Source: Gaiellasilicea sp963806955
Lineage (GTDB): Bacteria; Actinomycetota; Thermoleophilia; Gaiellales; Gaiellaceae
Assembly: GCA_963806955.1 (NCBI GenBank)
Contig: CAWDZG010000001.1
Location: forward strand, 248,001-312,000
DNA length: 64,000 bases
Reading direction: 5' to 3'
The notes under the pieces are model-generated. The model was not told where the DNA came from, did no database searches, and saw nothing but the letters and a program-made list of their open reading frames with translations. Position 1 is the stretch's first letter. Each line of letters opens with the position of its first letter. The translations under genes and the position numbers were made by a program. Shown piece after piece: positions 43,868 to 52,028 of this stretch.

Positions 43868-44245
43868 ATGGGCGGCGACGGGGGGAGCACGCACGTCAAG
43901 GACGTGCTGGTCGTGGACGACGAGCGCTCGCTGCGCTTGCTCTGCCGCGTGAACCTCGAGCTCGAGGGGCACCACGTCCGCGAGGCCGGCAGCCTCGTCG
44001 AGGCGAGAGCCGAGATCGAGGCCGCAGCTCCCGATGTCGTCCTGCTCGACATCCATCTCGGCGCCGACGACGGCCTCGAGCTGATCGACGAGCTGCACGC
44101 GCTCGATCTGCACACGCGCGTCGTGCTGCTCTCCGGCACGGCCGAGGTCGGCCCGGAGCTGCGCGGCCGCGTCGACGGCGTGCTCGGCAAGCCGTTCGAG
44201 CTCGGCCGGCTCGCCGAGGTCGTCCGCGGCTGCCCGGTCGGTTAG
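43868..44245 (+). CDS. Single-domain response regulator (CheY-like)
   Basis: Receiver domain without output domain, 125 residues from the ATG at 43868. The residues for phosphorylation are complete: Asp-Asp after strand 1 (VLVVDDERSL), acceptor Asp61 in VVLLDIHLG, Ser in LLSGTAEV and Lys in VLGKPFELG. It might receive phosphate from the orphan histidine kinase at 47498-49207 or act as an allosteric switch. The upstream 200 bp (43667-43867) hold a GCGGT/ACCGC inverted repeat at about 43835-43850 and no other gene I can support. The next gene starts 10 bases later. Confidence 0.85.
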   Translation: MGGDGGSTHVKDVLVVDDERSLRLLCRVNLELEGHHVREAGSLVEARAEIEAAAPDVVLLDIHLGADDGLELIDELHALDLHTRVVLLSGTAEVGPELRGRVDGVLGKPFELGRLAEVVRGCPVG

Positions 44246-44255
44246 TCTCGCCCGG

Positions 44256-45776
44256 ATGCCCGTCGCCACCGAACGCACGCCCGCCGAGTACGAAGAGCGC
44301 CTCTCGCGCTATCTGTTCGAGCGGTCCGAAGAGGGCCGCGCGGTGCGCGTGGGGGAGAAGGAGACGTCCGAGCAGGCCGCGATCGTCGAGCGCTACCGCG
44401 ACCTCTTCTCGCCCGGCCAGCTCGACGTTCTGCGCGAGGCCGAGAGCGCAGCGAGCAGCGAGGAGCGGGAGCTGCTCTACCGGCTGCGCAAGACGTGCGA
44501 GGCGGGCATCGTCGCCGCCGAGCTCGCGCCGCGGGAGGACGAGCTCGAGAACCGGATCCTGGCCGCGCGGGTCGGCTGGCGGGGCGAGGAGCTGCCGCTG
44601 AGGACTGCGCAGGCGCGGCTTGCCGTGCTCTCCGCGTACCGGGACCGGGACGAGCTCGGCGAGCTCGCGAATGTCGTCAGCGCGAGCTTCAACGACGCCC
44701 GCCGGGAGTTGCTCGCCGCAGGCGAGGCGCTCGAGGCCGAGCTCTCGGGAGAGCCCGACCCGATCGCGCGCAACGGCGAGGAGAAGGGGATCTCGTTGCA
44801 CGAGCTCGAGCGCGCGCTCGACGCCGTTGCCGGAACGACCGCCGGCGCCTACGACCGGCTGCGCGAACGGTGGTTCGAACGGCTGCTCGGCCCGGAGCGG
44901 GAGGAGGTGCCGACCTCGAATCACACGAGCTACCTGCGCCGGCTCTCGCCGCTCGAGCAGACGTACGTGAAGGAACGTGCCGTCGAGGTCTGCTCGGCCA
45001 CGCTCGCAGCGCTCGGCCTCGACCTCGAGCGGACCCCCGGGATCCGGCTCGACCTGGACGACCGCCCGCAGAAGTCGCCGCGCGCCTGCGTGATCGCCTC
45101 CGATCCGCCGAACGTCGTCCACCTGATCACGCGCGCCCAGGGCGGCCTGCACGACTACCAGGCACTGCTGCACGAGGCCGGCCACGCGCTCCACTACGCG
45201 AGCGTCGATCCGCAGCTCCCGTACACGTTCCGCAAGCTCTCGCGCGACCACGCGCTGACGGAGATCTACTCGTACATCGTCGAGGCGATCTCGCGCGAGC
45301 CCGGCTGGCACGCCGAGCACTTCGGCCTCTCGGACGAGCAGGCAGTCGAGAACGCCGAGGCGACGGTCTTCCTCGAGGCGCTGCTCTTCCGCCGCTACAC
45401 GGCGAAGCTGCAGTACGAGCTCGGGTTCTGGGGCCGCTTCGCGGACGACGGCGGCACACCGGCGGGCTACGCCGAGCGGCTGACCGCGGCCACCGGCATC
45501 CGGTACCCCGCGGAGAACTACCTCTCCGACATGGACGCGGGCTTCTACTCGGCCGACTACCTGCGCGCCTGGATCCGCTCCGCCCAGCTGCGCGATCACT
45601 TCGTGCGCGAGGTCGGGGAGGATTGGTGGCGCCGTCCGGAGACGGGCGACCACCTGCGCGCGCTCTGGCGCGAGGGAACGCGCCCGACCAGCGAGGAGAT
45701 CGCCGCGCGGATCGGCTACGACCCGTTCGACACGGCCCCGCTCGAGCGGGAGCTGCAGGCGACCGGCCTCGCTTGA
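44256..45776 (+). CDS. M3-like zinc metallopeptidase
   Basis: Cytoplasmic, mostly helical protein of 506 residues. The gluzincin site is YQALLHEAGHALHYAS (HEAGH at 306-310) with the third ligand probably Glu336 in DHALTEIYSYIVEAI, the arrangement of M3 (oligoendopeptidase/thimet) and M32 peptidases. A C-terminal part with NYLSDMDAGFYSADYLRAW supports the M3-like fold. No signal peptide. It should act on short peptides. It probably shares a transcript with the CheY-like gene 10 bp upstream and the MaoC gene 27 bp downstream. Confidence 0.82.
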   Translation: MPVATERTPAEYEERLSRYLFERSEEGRAVRVGEKETSEQAAIVERYRDLFSPGQLDVLREAESAASSEERELLYRLRKTCEAGIVAAELAPREDELENRILAARVGWRGEELPLRTAQARLAVLSAYRDRDELGELANVVSASFNDARRELLAAGEALEAELSGEPDPIARNGEEKGISLHELERALDAVAGTTAGAYDRLRERWFERLLGPEREEVPTSNHTSYLRRLSPLEQTYVKERAVEVCSATLAALGLDLERTPGIRLDLDDRPQKSPRACVIASDPPNVVHLITRAQGGLHDYQALLHEAGHALHYASVDPQLPYTFRKLSRDHALTEIYSYIVEAISREPGWHAEHFGLSDEQAVENAEATVFLEALLFRRYTAKLQYELGFWGRFADDGGTPAGYAERLTAATGIRYPAENYLSDMDAGFYSADYLRAWIRSAQLRDHFVREVGEDWWRRPETGDHLRALWREGTRPTSEEIAARIGYDPFDTAPLERELQATGLA

Positions 45777-45803
45777 CACACCCGCGCAGACCGGCGTAGT
45801 GCG

Positions 45804-46238
45804 ATGGTGATCGAGGAGCTGATCGGGCAGGAGCTCGTCTCGCCCTGGCTCGAGGTCGCGCAGGAGCGGATCGACGACTTCGCACGCGCGACCGACGACC
45901 CGCAGTGGATCCACACCGACCCGGAGCGGGCGGCCGCAGGGCCGTTCGGGACGACGATCGCGCACGGCTTCCTGACGCTCTCGCTGATCGTGCCGTTGTT
46001 CCAGCGGGCGCTACCTCCGCTCGAGCGCTACGGCATGACACTCAACTACGGCTTGAATCGCGTGCGTTTCACCTCACCCGTGCCCTCCGGCTCGCGCGTT
46101 CGCGGCCGCTTCCGGGTCGAGGAGGTGGAGGACGTCACGTTCGGGAAGCAGGCGCGCGTCGCCACGACGATCGAGCTCGAGGGCCAGGACAAGCCGGCTT
46201 GCGTCGCCGAGGCGCTGTTCCGCTTTCTGCAGCCGTAG
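45804..46238 (+). CDS. MaoC-family (R)-specific enoyl-CoA hydratase-like protein
   Basis: Hot-dog fold dehydratase of 144 residues. The catalytic pair is in FARATDDPQWIHTDPERA (Asp and His, spaced D-x4-H) followed by FGTTIAHGFLTLSLIVPL, the hydratase-2 motif. Members hydrate 2-enoyl-CoA or act on other acyl-CoA. It follows the M3-like peptidase at short distance. The substrate is unknown. Confidence 0.88.
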   Translation: MVIEELIGQELVSPWLEVAQERIDDFARATDDPQWIHTDPERAAAGPFGTTIAHGFLTLSLIVPLFQRALPPLERYGMTLNYGLNRVRFTSPVPSGSRVRGRFRVEEVEDVTFGKQARVATTIELEGQDKPACVAEALFRFLQP

Positions 46239-46309
46239 CGCCGGTTTCAGTGTTTCAAGTTGTAAAGACGCGGTAGGGCTGTTGGTGGCCACCTACCAAG
46301 GAGACTCCC

Positions 46310-47374
46310 GTGAACCGGATGAGACTGCTCCTCGGCGCCCTGCTCGTGGCGCTCGGAGTCATCGCCACCGCGGCCGCAGCGCCGCCGAACGATCCGTATT
46401 ACGCCCCGTACCAGTGGGGCCCGAAGCAGGTTCGCGCCGAGCAGGCGTGGGCTACCTCGACCGGCGCCGGCCAGGTGATCGCGATCGTCGACACCGGCAT
46501 CGACCTGTCGCATCCCGACCTCGCCGGCAAGATCGCCGGCGGCGCCACCTTCACCGGCTGCGCCGCGACCGGACCCTGCGGCAACGGCGACTGGGAGTCC
46601 GGCGGGGCCGGCGGCCAGCCGCCGCATCCGCACGGCACGCACGTGGCCGGGATCGCCGCCGCGACGACCGGTAACGGTGTCGGCATCGCGGGCGTCGCTC
46701 CGGATGCGAGCCTGCTCGCCGTCAAGGTGCTGACGGAGGAGGGCGGCTCGTTCGAGGAGATCGCCGCCGGGATCCGCTGGGCGACCGACAACGGCGCCGA
46801 CGTGATCAACATGAGCCTCGGAGCCATTCCCGGCGTGCAGGCCCTCACGATGACCGGCGTCATCTCCGACGTCCGTGACGCGGTCGACTACGCCGTCGCG
46901 CGTGGCGTCGTCGTGGTCGCTGCGGCCGGGAACGACTTCGCCTCGATCTGCGGCTCGCCTGCGTTCGACCCGGATGTCCTCTGCGTCGTCTCGACAGACC
47001 GGAACGAGCAGCGCTCCGCGTTCTCGAACTTCGCCCTCGACGAGACCCCGGACAACGTCGTCGCCGCACCCGGCGGCGCCGCCGTCCTCTCCTGTCAGGA
47101 GGACATCCTCTCGACGGTGCCGGCCTCGGCCGGGGGGTCGTGCACGACGACGCTCGGCACGCCCGGCTACGACGCGTATGCCGGCACGTCGATGGCGACG
47201 CCGCACGTCGCCGGAGTCGCCGCGCTCCTCACGGCGCAGGGACGGTCGGCCGCGGACGTGATCCGTGTGCTGAAGGCGACCGCCCGCACACCCGTCGCGA
47301 ACACCCGCGGCACCTATACGCCGGTCTACGGCCACGGGATCGTGGACGCGCAGGCCGCCGTCGCTTCCCCGTAG
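46310..47374 (+). CDS. Secreted subtilisin-like serine protease (S8)
   Basis: Exported protease of 354 residues. A signal peptide covers about residues 1-24 (LLLGALLVALGVIATAAAA), with little or no propeptide. The catalytic triad is Asp61 (IAIVDTGIDLSHPDLAG), His near 112 (HPHGTHVAGIAA) and Ser near 294 (AGTSMATPHVAGVAAL). The oxyanion Asn is in VVVAAAGNDFAS. It starts with GTG preceded by AAGGAG, and a long GC-rich hairpin follows the stop. Confidence 0.93.
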   Translation: MNRMRLLLGALLVALGVIATAAAAPPNDPYYAPYQWGPKQVRAEQAWATSTGAGQVIAIVDTGIDLSHPDLAGKIAGGATFTGCAATGPCGNGDWESGGAGGQPPHPHGTHVAGIAAATTGNGVGIAGVAPDASLLAVKVLTEEGGSFEEIAAGIRWATDNGADVINMSLGAIPGVQALTMTGVISDVRDAVDYAVARGVVVVAAAGNDFASICGSPAFDPDVLCVVSTDRNEQRSAFSNFALDETPDNVVAAPGGAAVLSCQEDILSTVPASAGGSCTTTLGTPGYDAYAGTSMATPHVAGVAALLTAQGRSAADVIRVLKATARTPVANTRGTYTPVYGHGIVDAQAAVASP

Positions 47375-47384
47375 CACCGCAGCC

Positions 47385-47412
47385 GCCGGCGGCCCGACCC
47401 CGGGCCGCCGGC
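47385..47412 (+). terminator. GC-rich hairpin after subtilase gene
   Basis: Perfect 12-bp inverted repeat GCCGGCGGCCCG/CGGGCCGCCGGC with a 4-base loop, 10 bases after the S8 protease stop. There is no T run, so it is either a GC-type terminator or an mRNA-stabilising hairpin. Confidence 0.6.
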
Positions 47413-47497
47413 GCCCCCTCTGCAGGACTCACGCTCTCCGCGTCGCAAGCCGATAACGCAGCGGTAGCATCACCGCTCTTCCACGGAGGCACGGAGC

Positions 47498-49207
47498 GTG
47501 AGTCAAGCGGTCGAGATCGTCGGGATCGTCAACCTCGTCCTCTTCGCGGCGATCGCAATCGTCTGCCTGCGGCAGTGGTGGCGCGAGCGCTCGTCGACCG
47601 CGTTCTGGGCGGTGCCGGCGTTCGTCGGGCTGACGCTCGTCGTCGGAGCCCGCTACGTGCTCCCGGAGGATCCGAGCGAGCTCGCCGGCCAGGTCGCCCA
47701 GCGTGTCGACGTGGTGATCGCGCTGCTCTTCCCCTACTTCCTCTACCGGTTTGCCGCCGCCTTCCGCCCCGCCCACCGGCCGCTGGCGCGCTACGTCGAC
47801 ACGCTCAGCGTGCTGCTCGTGCTCGCGACGCTCGCGCTGCCGTCGATCCCGGCCGAGGGCGAGGCGTGGCCGTGGTGGTTCACCGCCTACGTCGTCGGCT
47901 TCGGCGTCCACTGGAGCGGGCTGCTGCTGATCGTGACCGTGCAGCTCTGGCGTGCCAGCCGAATCGAGGCGACGGTCGCCCGGCGGCGGATGCAGATGCT
48001 TGCGCTCGCCTCGACGGCGATCATCGCCGCCCTGCTCGTCAACATCGCCTCGGGGAGCAGCTCGGACGGCCTCACCCTCGGCGTCCGGCTGCTTACCGTG
48101 GTGAGCGCGATCGGTTTCCTGGTCGGTTTCGCCCCGCCGTGGTGGCTACGCGTGATCTGGCGCCGTCCGGAGCAGGTGCGGCTGCAGCTGGCGACCGGTG
48201 AGCTGATGTCGGCGACGAGCGTCGAGGACGTGGCGGCCCGGGTGCTGCCGCCGATGGCGAGCATCGTCGGTGCTCATGGTGTCGCCCTCGAGGGTGTCGA
48301 CGGAACGCTGATCGCGGTCCACGGAGCTCTCGACGAGCACGCGAACGGCGACGTGCGCCGGCTGCGCTTCCCGTTCGGGACGCTGGTCATCCACACGAGC
48401 GCGTTCGCGCCGTTCTTCGGGGACGAGGAGCGGAAGCTCCTCACAGCGCTCGGGTCGCTCACGAGCCTCGCGCTCGACCGCGCCCGGCTGTTCTCGCAGG
48501 AGCGGGATGCGCGAGAGGCGCTGGAGCGCGCAGACCAGCTGAAGAGCGAGTTCGTCGCGCTCGCGGCGCACGAGCTGCGCTCACCCGTGGGGGCGATCTA
48601 CGGGCTCTCGGAGACGATCGCGCAGCGGGGCTCGGAGCTCGCGGCGGGCCAGCTCGAGGAGCTGCAGGCATCGCTGACGCAGCAGATCCGCCGGCTGCGC
48701 GAGCTCGTCGAGCAGCTGCTCGACCTCTCGCGGCTCGATGCAGATGCGGTCACGATCAACCCACGCCGCGTGAAGGTGCGGGACCGTCTCGCCGACATCG
48801 TCGACGCGGTCGCGCCGCTGGAGTCGACCGCGATCACGATCGAGGCGGACGCAGCGCTCGAGGCCGAGGTGGATGTCGATGCGCTCGAGCGGATCGTGTC
48901 CAACCTCGTCGTCAACGCCTGCCGCTACGGCGAGCCGCCCGTGCGCGTGCTCGCGGCGCAGCACGAGGGAGTGCTGCAGGTGACGGTGGAGGACAGCGGC
49001 CCCGGTGTCCCGGCGGAGTTCGTGCCGCAGCTGTTCGACCGCTTCGCGCGCAGCACCGACAGTGCGGCGACGGTGACCGGGACGGGTCTCGGGCTCGCGA
49101 TCGCGCGCTCGTACGCCCGCGCGCACCGCGGGGAGGTGCTGTACCGGCCCGCTGCGCCGCGAGGCGCCGCGTTCGAGGTCACCTTGCCGAGTTTGAGCGC
49201 GGCGTGA
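47498..49207 (+). CDS. Orphan membrane histidine kinase
   Basis: Sensor kinase of 569 residues. Residues about 1-215 form seven or so transmembrane helices of a 7TM-type sensor. A GAF-like region (about 225-330, LATGELMSATSVEDVAARVL onwards) is followed by a coiled coil, a HisKA domain with phosphorylated His358 (LAAHELRSPVGAIYG) and a HATPase domain (SNLVVNACRYG, VEDSGPGVP, GTGLGLAIARSYARAH). No response regulator is adjacent; the CheY-like gene 3.2 kb upstream is the nearest. GTG start. Confidence 0.9.
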   Translation: MSQAVEIVGIVNLVLFAAIAIVCLRQWWRERSSTAFWAVPAFVGLTLVVGARYVLPEDPSELAGQVAQRVDVVIALLFPYFLYRFAAAFRPAHRPLARYVDTLSVLLVLATLALPSIPAEGEAWPWWFTAYVVGFGVHWSGLLLIVTVQLWRASRIEATVARRRMQMLALASTAIIAALLVNIASGSSSDGLTLGVRLLTVVSAIGFLVGFAPPWWLRVIWRRPEQVRLQLATGELMSATSVEDVAARVLPPMASIVGAHGVALEGVDGTLIAVHGALDEHANGDVRRLRFPFGTLVIHTSAFAPFFGDEERKLLTALGSLTSLALDRARLFSQERDAREALERADQLKSEFVALAAHELRSPVGAIYGLSETIAQRGSELAAGQLEELQASLTQQIRRLRELVEQLLDLSRLDADAVTINPRRVKVRDRLADIVDAVAPLESTAITIEADAALEAEVDVDALERIVSNLVVNACRYGEPPVRVLAAQHEGVLQVTVEDSGPGVPAEFVPQLFDRFARSTDSAATVTGTGLGLAIARSYARAHRGEVLYRPAAPRGAAFEVTLPSLSAA

Positions 49208-49301
49208 GGGTCTCAGCTACCGTATGTCGACGGGGGCGATCCCGCTCCTGGTGCCGCTTTCCCGACTCGTGCCGCGCGGCCGGCAGCCGGAAGGAAGGCG
49301 A

Positions 49302-49523
49302 ATGAGCGTCAAGGAAGAGAAGGTCGAGCTGGAAGGCGAGCTGATGGAGGCCTACGGCGGCGGCAAGTTCCGCGTGGCTCTCGACAACGGCCACGAGGCG
49401 ATGGGGTACACCTCGGGCAAGATGCGCCGCTTCCGCATCCGCATGAATCCGGGCGACCGGGTCAAGATCGAGCTCTCCCCGTACGACCTTACGCGCGGCC
49501 GGATCGTCTTCCGCGAGCGGTAG
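49302..49523 (+). CDS. infA: Translation initiation factor IF-1
   Basis: S1/OB-fold protein of 73 residues that binds the ribosomal A site during initiation. Family pattern: ELEGELMEAYGGGKFRVALD, HEAMGYTSGKMRRFRIRMNP and GDRVKIELSPYDLTRGRIVF. The ATG at 49302 follows GGAAGGAAGG by a good distance; the open frame further upstream is not IF-1-like. Here it stands alone, not within the ribosomal protein cluster where infA is often found, so it could be one of two copies. Confidence 0.9.
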   Translation: MSVKEEKVELEGELMEAYGGGKFRVALDNGHEAMGYTSGKMRRFRIRMNPGDRVKIELSPYDLTRGRIVFRER

Positions 49524-49525
49524 AC

Positions 49526-49542
49526 AGCCCCGGCGAGGGGCT
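49526..49542. terminator. Hairpin between convergent genes
   Basis: Inverted repeat AGCCCC/GGGGCT with a 5-base loop lies between the infA stop and the stop of the leftward secreted protein gene. It can serve both directions. Confidence 0.5.
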
Positions 49543-51382
49543 AGGCGGTCCAGCCCGTGCCCGACTCGAGGAGCGAAAAGTCGTCTGTGTAGATGGTCGC
49601 GTTGAGGCTGCTGGCGACCATGTCAAGGCGGACATGAGCTGTCGTCGACGGGGCGTTGACCGCCAGCGAAGCCGGCGTCCAGCCACTGGTAGTGGCGGAG
49701 ATCGTGCGCACTGTCGTCGTGCTGATCACCTTGCCGCGGCTGTTCAACCAGACGATCTGAATCGAGAACGTGAACGAGTCCGTCGTGGGTGGGACGTTCA
49801 CCCAGCCCGAGAATGTGTATGTCTTTCCAGGCGCGAACGAGTCCGAGAACGACTGGCTGATCGTGTGCCCCTTGTTGTCGGTGGCGCTGTGACGCATCGA
49901 GAAGCTGCCGCCGTGAACGACGGCGCTGCTGCGGCTTACACGCGTGCTGGTCGTCCACCAGTCTGGTCTCGTATCGGCGTTCGCGTCCTCTTCGAAGCCG
50001 CCGTTCAGGAGGCGCTGCAGAGGCTGCTTCGGCTTCGTCATCGGCCCTCCAGCTGCCCACGCGGCCGGCCCGACGCCGATGCAGGTGGTTGGATCCCCGT
50101 CGCGCGCAGTGGTACCGGAGTAATAGTCGTGCGTGAAGCCAGAGCTGTTGTTGTAGATCGAGTTCGGGATCTGCGCGTTGTCGCTTTCGTCCTGCAAGAC
50201 GTAGCTGGCGCCGCTCTGGCAGTTCACGAATCGCCGGTCGCCGTCGTTGATGTGGTTCCACTCGTTGCGCGGCAGGCCGGCCTGCGACGTCTTACCCACT
50301 GTCAAGTAGTAGAAGAGGATCGAGTGCCCCCACTCGTGCTTGAAGATGTTCCTCTGGTCTGCTGACACCGACTCGATCGGCATCGTCGCGTGCGTCTGCG
50401 CGTTCCCCGTGTCGTCGGTGAGCCCGGAGCAGCCCGTGAGGATGTCCGCCGGTGAGCCCGGGCTGCTGGAGGTGTCGTCCCAAATGACCACGACGGAGTC
50501 GAAGCTTGCGTCGACATCGCCCGCGGTGTCGGTGCGAGCAGGGTAATAGCCCCCGCAGGGGTCACTCGTGGCCGTGAGCGAGCCCAACGGGTGCGCCGGG
50601 TAGCGAACTGTCACTCGAGGATGCTGCACGCCGCTCGTGAGGGCGGGCACGTCGTCGGTGAAGAATCGCCGCGCCGCCGAGTCGGCACGCTGCATCTCCT
50701 CCGTGGTCATGGATGCCTGGAATCGCTGCGTAGTGCCGGTCGGGTCCTGATACGTGAAGTCGGTCGCGCTGTAGATCAAGACGAGCACGTTCCAGCTGGG
50801 AGCATCGTCGAGGGCGGTCGCACTCGTCGCCTCGAGGCGCAGATCATCGAACCAGGCTGTTCCCGTCGTCGTACCCGCCCAGTAGCCAATTCGTGCGCCG
50901 ATGACGAGCTGCGTCTCGGTGCCGGTGGTCAGCAGAACGCTTTGGTATGTCCAGTCGTTAGTACTGAAAACGCCCGGGGAATGCGTCCATGTCCCATAGA
51001 AGCTGAGGTTCGCACCCGCATCGATGGACTCCGGCGAGTGCGCCACATTGCTCGTCTTCACCCAACCGGAGAGTCGGTACTCGGTGAACGGCTGTACCTG
51101 GACCGTCTGAATCCAGCGTGCATCATTCAGCGCCGAGAGCTCGACTCGCACGCTCGCATTGCCCGAGTGGGCCTCCGACGTATCCCGAACTAGCGTGTGA
51201 GGCCGGGCTGGATCCCAGACGTCCTGCGCCCAGCCGCTCGGTGTCCCACCCGCGCTGATCTCGAAGCCACCGTTCGTGACCAGGTTGTCGGCAGCCGCTG
51301 CCGTGGACACATGAATTGCGAGCGCCAACAGCGCGAAGGCGACCGAGACTGAGAAGCGGACGGGGGAACTCCCAGCGAGCAT
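49541..51382 (-). CDS. Secreted protein: CBM - HEWGH zincin-like - CBM
   Basis: Exported protein of 613 residues. Signal peptide residues 1-31 (VSVAFALLALAIHVSTAAA). Residues 33-185 are a carbohydrate-binding module of the CBM4/9 or discoidin type (NLVTNGGFEISAGGTPSGW .. AWFDDLRLE). The middle 190-450 carries IFKHEWGHSILFYY (HEWGH at 349-353) with further His/Asp residues (NEWNHINDGD), likely a zinc protease site. Residues 460-610 are a second, similar binding module (LLNGGFEEDANADTRPDWW .. YTDDFSLLE). GC is lower than in neighbouring core genes, which hints at acquisition. The target polymer is unknown. Confidence 0.75.
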   Translation of the reverse strand: MLAGSSPVRFSVSVAFALLALAIHVSTAAAADNLVTNGGFEISAGGTPSGWAQDVWDPARPHTLVRDTSEAHSGNASVRVELSALNDARWIQTVQVQPFTEYRLSGWVKTSNVAHSPESIDAGANLSFYGTWTHSPGVFSTNDWTYQSVLLTTGTETQLVIGARIGYWAGTTTGTAWFDDLRLEATSATALDDAPSWNVLVLIYSATDFTYQDPTGTTQRFQASMTTEEMQRADSAARRFFTDDVPALTSGVQHPRVTVRYPAHPLGSLTATSDPCGGYYPARTDTAGDVDASFDSVVVIWDDTSSSPGSPADILTGCSGLTDDTGNAQTHATMPIESVSADQRNIFKHEWGHSILFYYLTVGKTSQAGLPRNEWNHINDGDRRFVNCQSGASYVLQDESDNAQIPNSIYNNSSGFTHDYYSGTTARDGDPTTCIGVGPAAWAAGGPMTKPKQPLQRLLNGGFEEDANADTRPDWWTTSTRVSRSSAVVHGGSFSMRHSATDNKGHTISQSFSDSFAPGKTYTFSGWVNVPPTTDSFTFSIQIVWLNSRGKVISTTTVRTISATTSGWTPASLAVNAPSTTAHVRLDMVASSLNATIYTDDFSLLESGTGWTA

Positions 51383-51610
51383 CTACTGCAACCCTAATCG
51401 CTGAGTTCGTGTCCGACAACTGTTGTTGACAATCGCCGCGACGCGCGTGACTCGGCAAGCCGTGCGCGGTGGCCGGTGCCGGCTGAGAACGACGCCGCCG
51501 CCGCGGAGAGGGTCGCGACGAGTGCCAGCGCGCTCGCGGCCTTCAGCCTCAGCGTAGGCGGGATCCGCAGGCGCTTCAACCTCGCTCGACATCCGCGCCA
51601 GCGAAGAGAG

Positions 51611-51632
51611 AAGGCCCATACGGGATTCGAAC
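51611..51632 (-). repeat. Distal att site: copy of tRNA-Glu 3' end
   Basis: 22 bases identical to 54479-54500 (minus strand: GTTCGAATCCCGTATGGGCC plus two bases). Identity stops after the T-stem start; the neighbouring bases on both sides differ, so this is an att core, not a tRNA gene. Confidence 0.8.
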
Positions 51633-51664
51633 GCCCCTGCAAATAGGCACTTTATCTCGCTCGC

Positions 51665-51685
51665 GGTATCACCGGGGTATGCACC
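51665..51685 (+). repeat. Shared end repeat, left copy
   Basis: 21-bp sequence beginning GGTATCACCG and ending GGTATGCACC, repeated with one mismatch and in the same orientation at 54382-54402. Each copy lies just inside an att core (33 and 76 bases away), as expected of arm-type integrase binding sites. The function is inference. Confidence 0.5.
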
Positions 51686-51767
51686 ACTTGGGTTCACTCG
51701 ACGCGCATGAGCCCGAAATCGGGTTGTTTGGACCGTCCGGTGTACTCGTCGATCCAGAGCTAAGCCC

Positions 51768-51803
51768 TTGCGTGAATCGTGGTATATCGGTATCGTGATA
51801 CCA
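51768..51803 (+). promoter_or_regulatory. Toxin-antitoxin promoter with nested palindrome
   Basis: TTGCGT (51768-51773), 17 bases, TATCGT (51791-51796). A nested palindrome covers the -10: outer arms TGGTAT/ATACCA (51780-51803) and inner arms GGTATC/GATACC (51789-51802). It ends exactly before the antitoxin ATG. An RHH antitoxin would bind here and repress. The expected transcription start is at or beside the ATG, so the mRNA is probably leaderless. Confidence 0.65.
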
Positions 51804-52028
51804 ATGAAGGAGTCGAAGAAGACTAAGGCGCTCACGCTGAGGCTGCCTGTCGAACAGGCCGAGGCGCTCGAGGCGGTCGCCGGCGTTGACGAGGTCTCGA
51901 TCAACGAGGAGATCCGCCGTGCCATCGCCGCTCACATCGAGGCGCGCCGTCAGGACGTGGAGTTCCGCGAGCGCCTGCGCGCGAGCATCGAGCGGAATAG
52001 AGAGATCCTCGAGCGCCTCGCTCGTTGA
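51804..52028 (+). CDS. Ribbon-helix-helix antitoxin
   Basis: Protein of 74 residues. The N-terminal KKTKALTLRLPVEQAEALEAV is a CopG/Arc-type ribbon followed by helices (VDEVSINEEIRRAIAAHIEA), and the rest is a charged helix (RERLRASIERNREILERLAR) likely to wrap the toxin. Its stop overlaps the doc TTG start (TTGA), the usual coupling in toxin-antitoxin operons. It should both neutralise the toxin and repress the operon through the palindrome directly upstream. The ATG has no upstream Shine-Dalgarno, consistent with a leaderless transcript. Confidence 0.82.
   Translation: MKESKKTKALTLRLPVEQAEALEAVAGVDEVSINEEIRRAIAAHIEARRQDVEFRERLRASIERNREILERLAR

Larger units (their letters stand above)
51383..51803. 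other. Gene-free stretch holding the distal att copy and TA promoter
   Basis: 421 bases of lower GC. 51383-51610 shows no gene I can support; a short leftward frame with one hydrophobic segment is weak. 51611-51632 is a copy of the tRNA-Glu 3' end, 51665-51685 a repeat shared with the other end of the element, and 51768-51803 the toxin-antitoxin promoter with its palindrome. Confidence 0.6.

Noticed and set aside
51394..51600. Short leftward frame with one hydrophobic stretch
   Set aside because: No Shine-Dalgarno, no recognisable motif, composition not clearly coding.
51611..51632. Second tRNA gene
   Set aside because: Only the 22-base acceptor/T-arm part is present; it is an attachment-site duplication.
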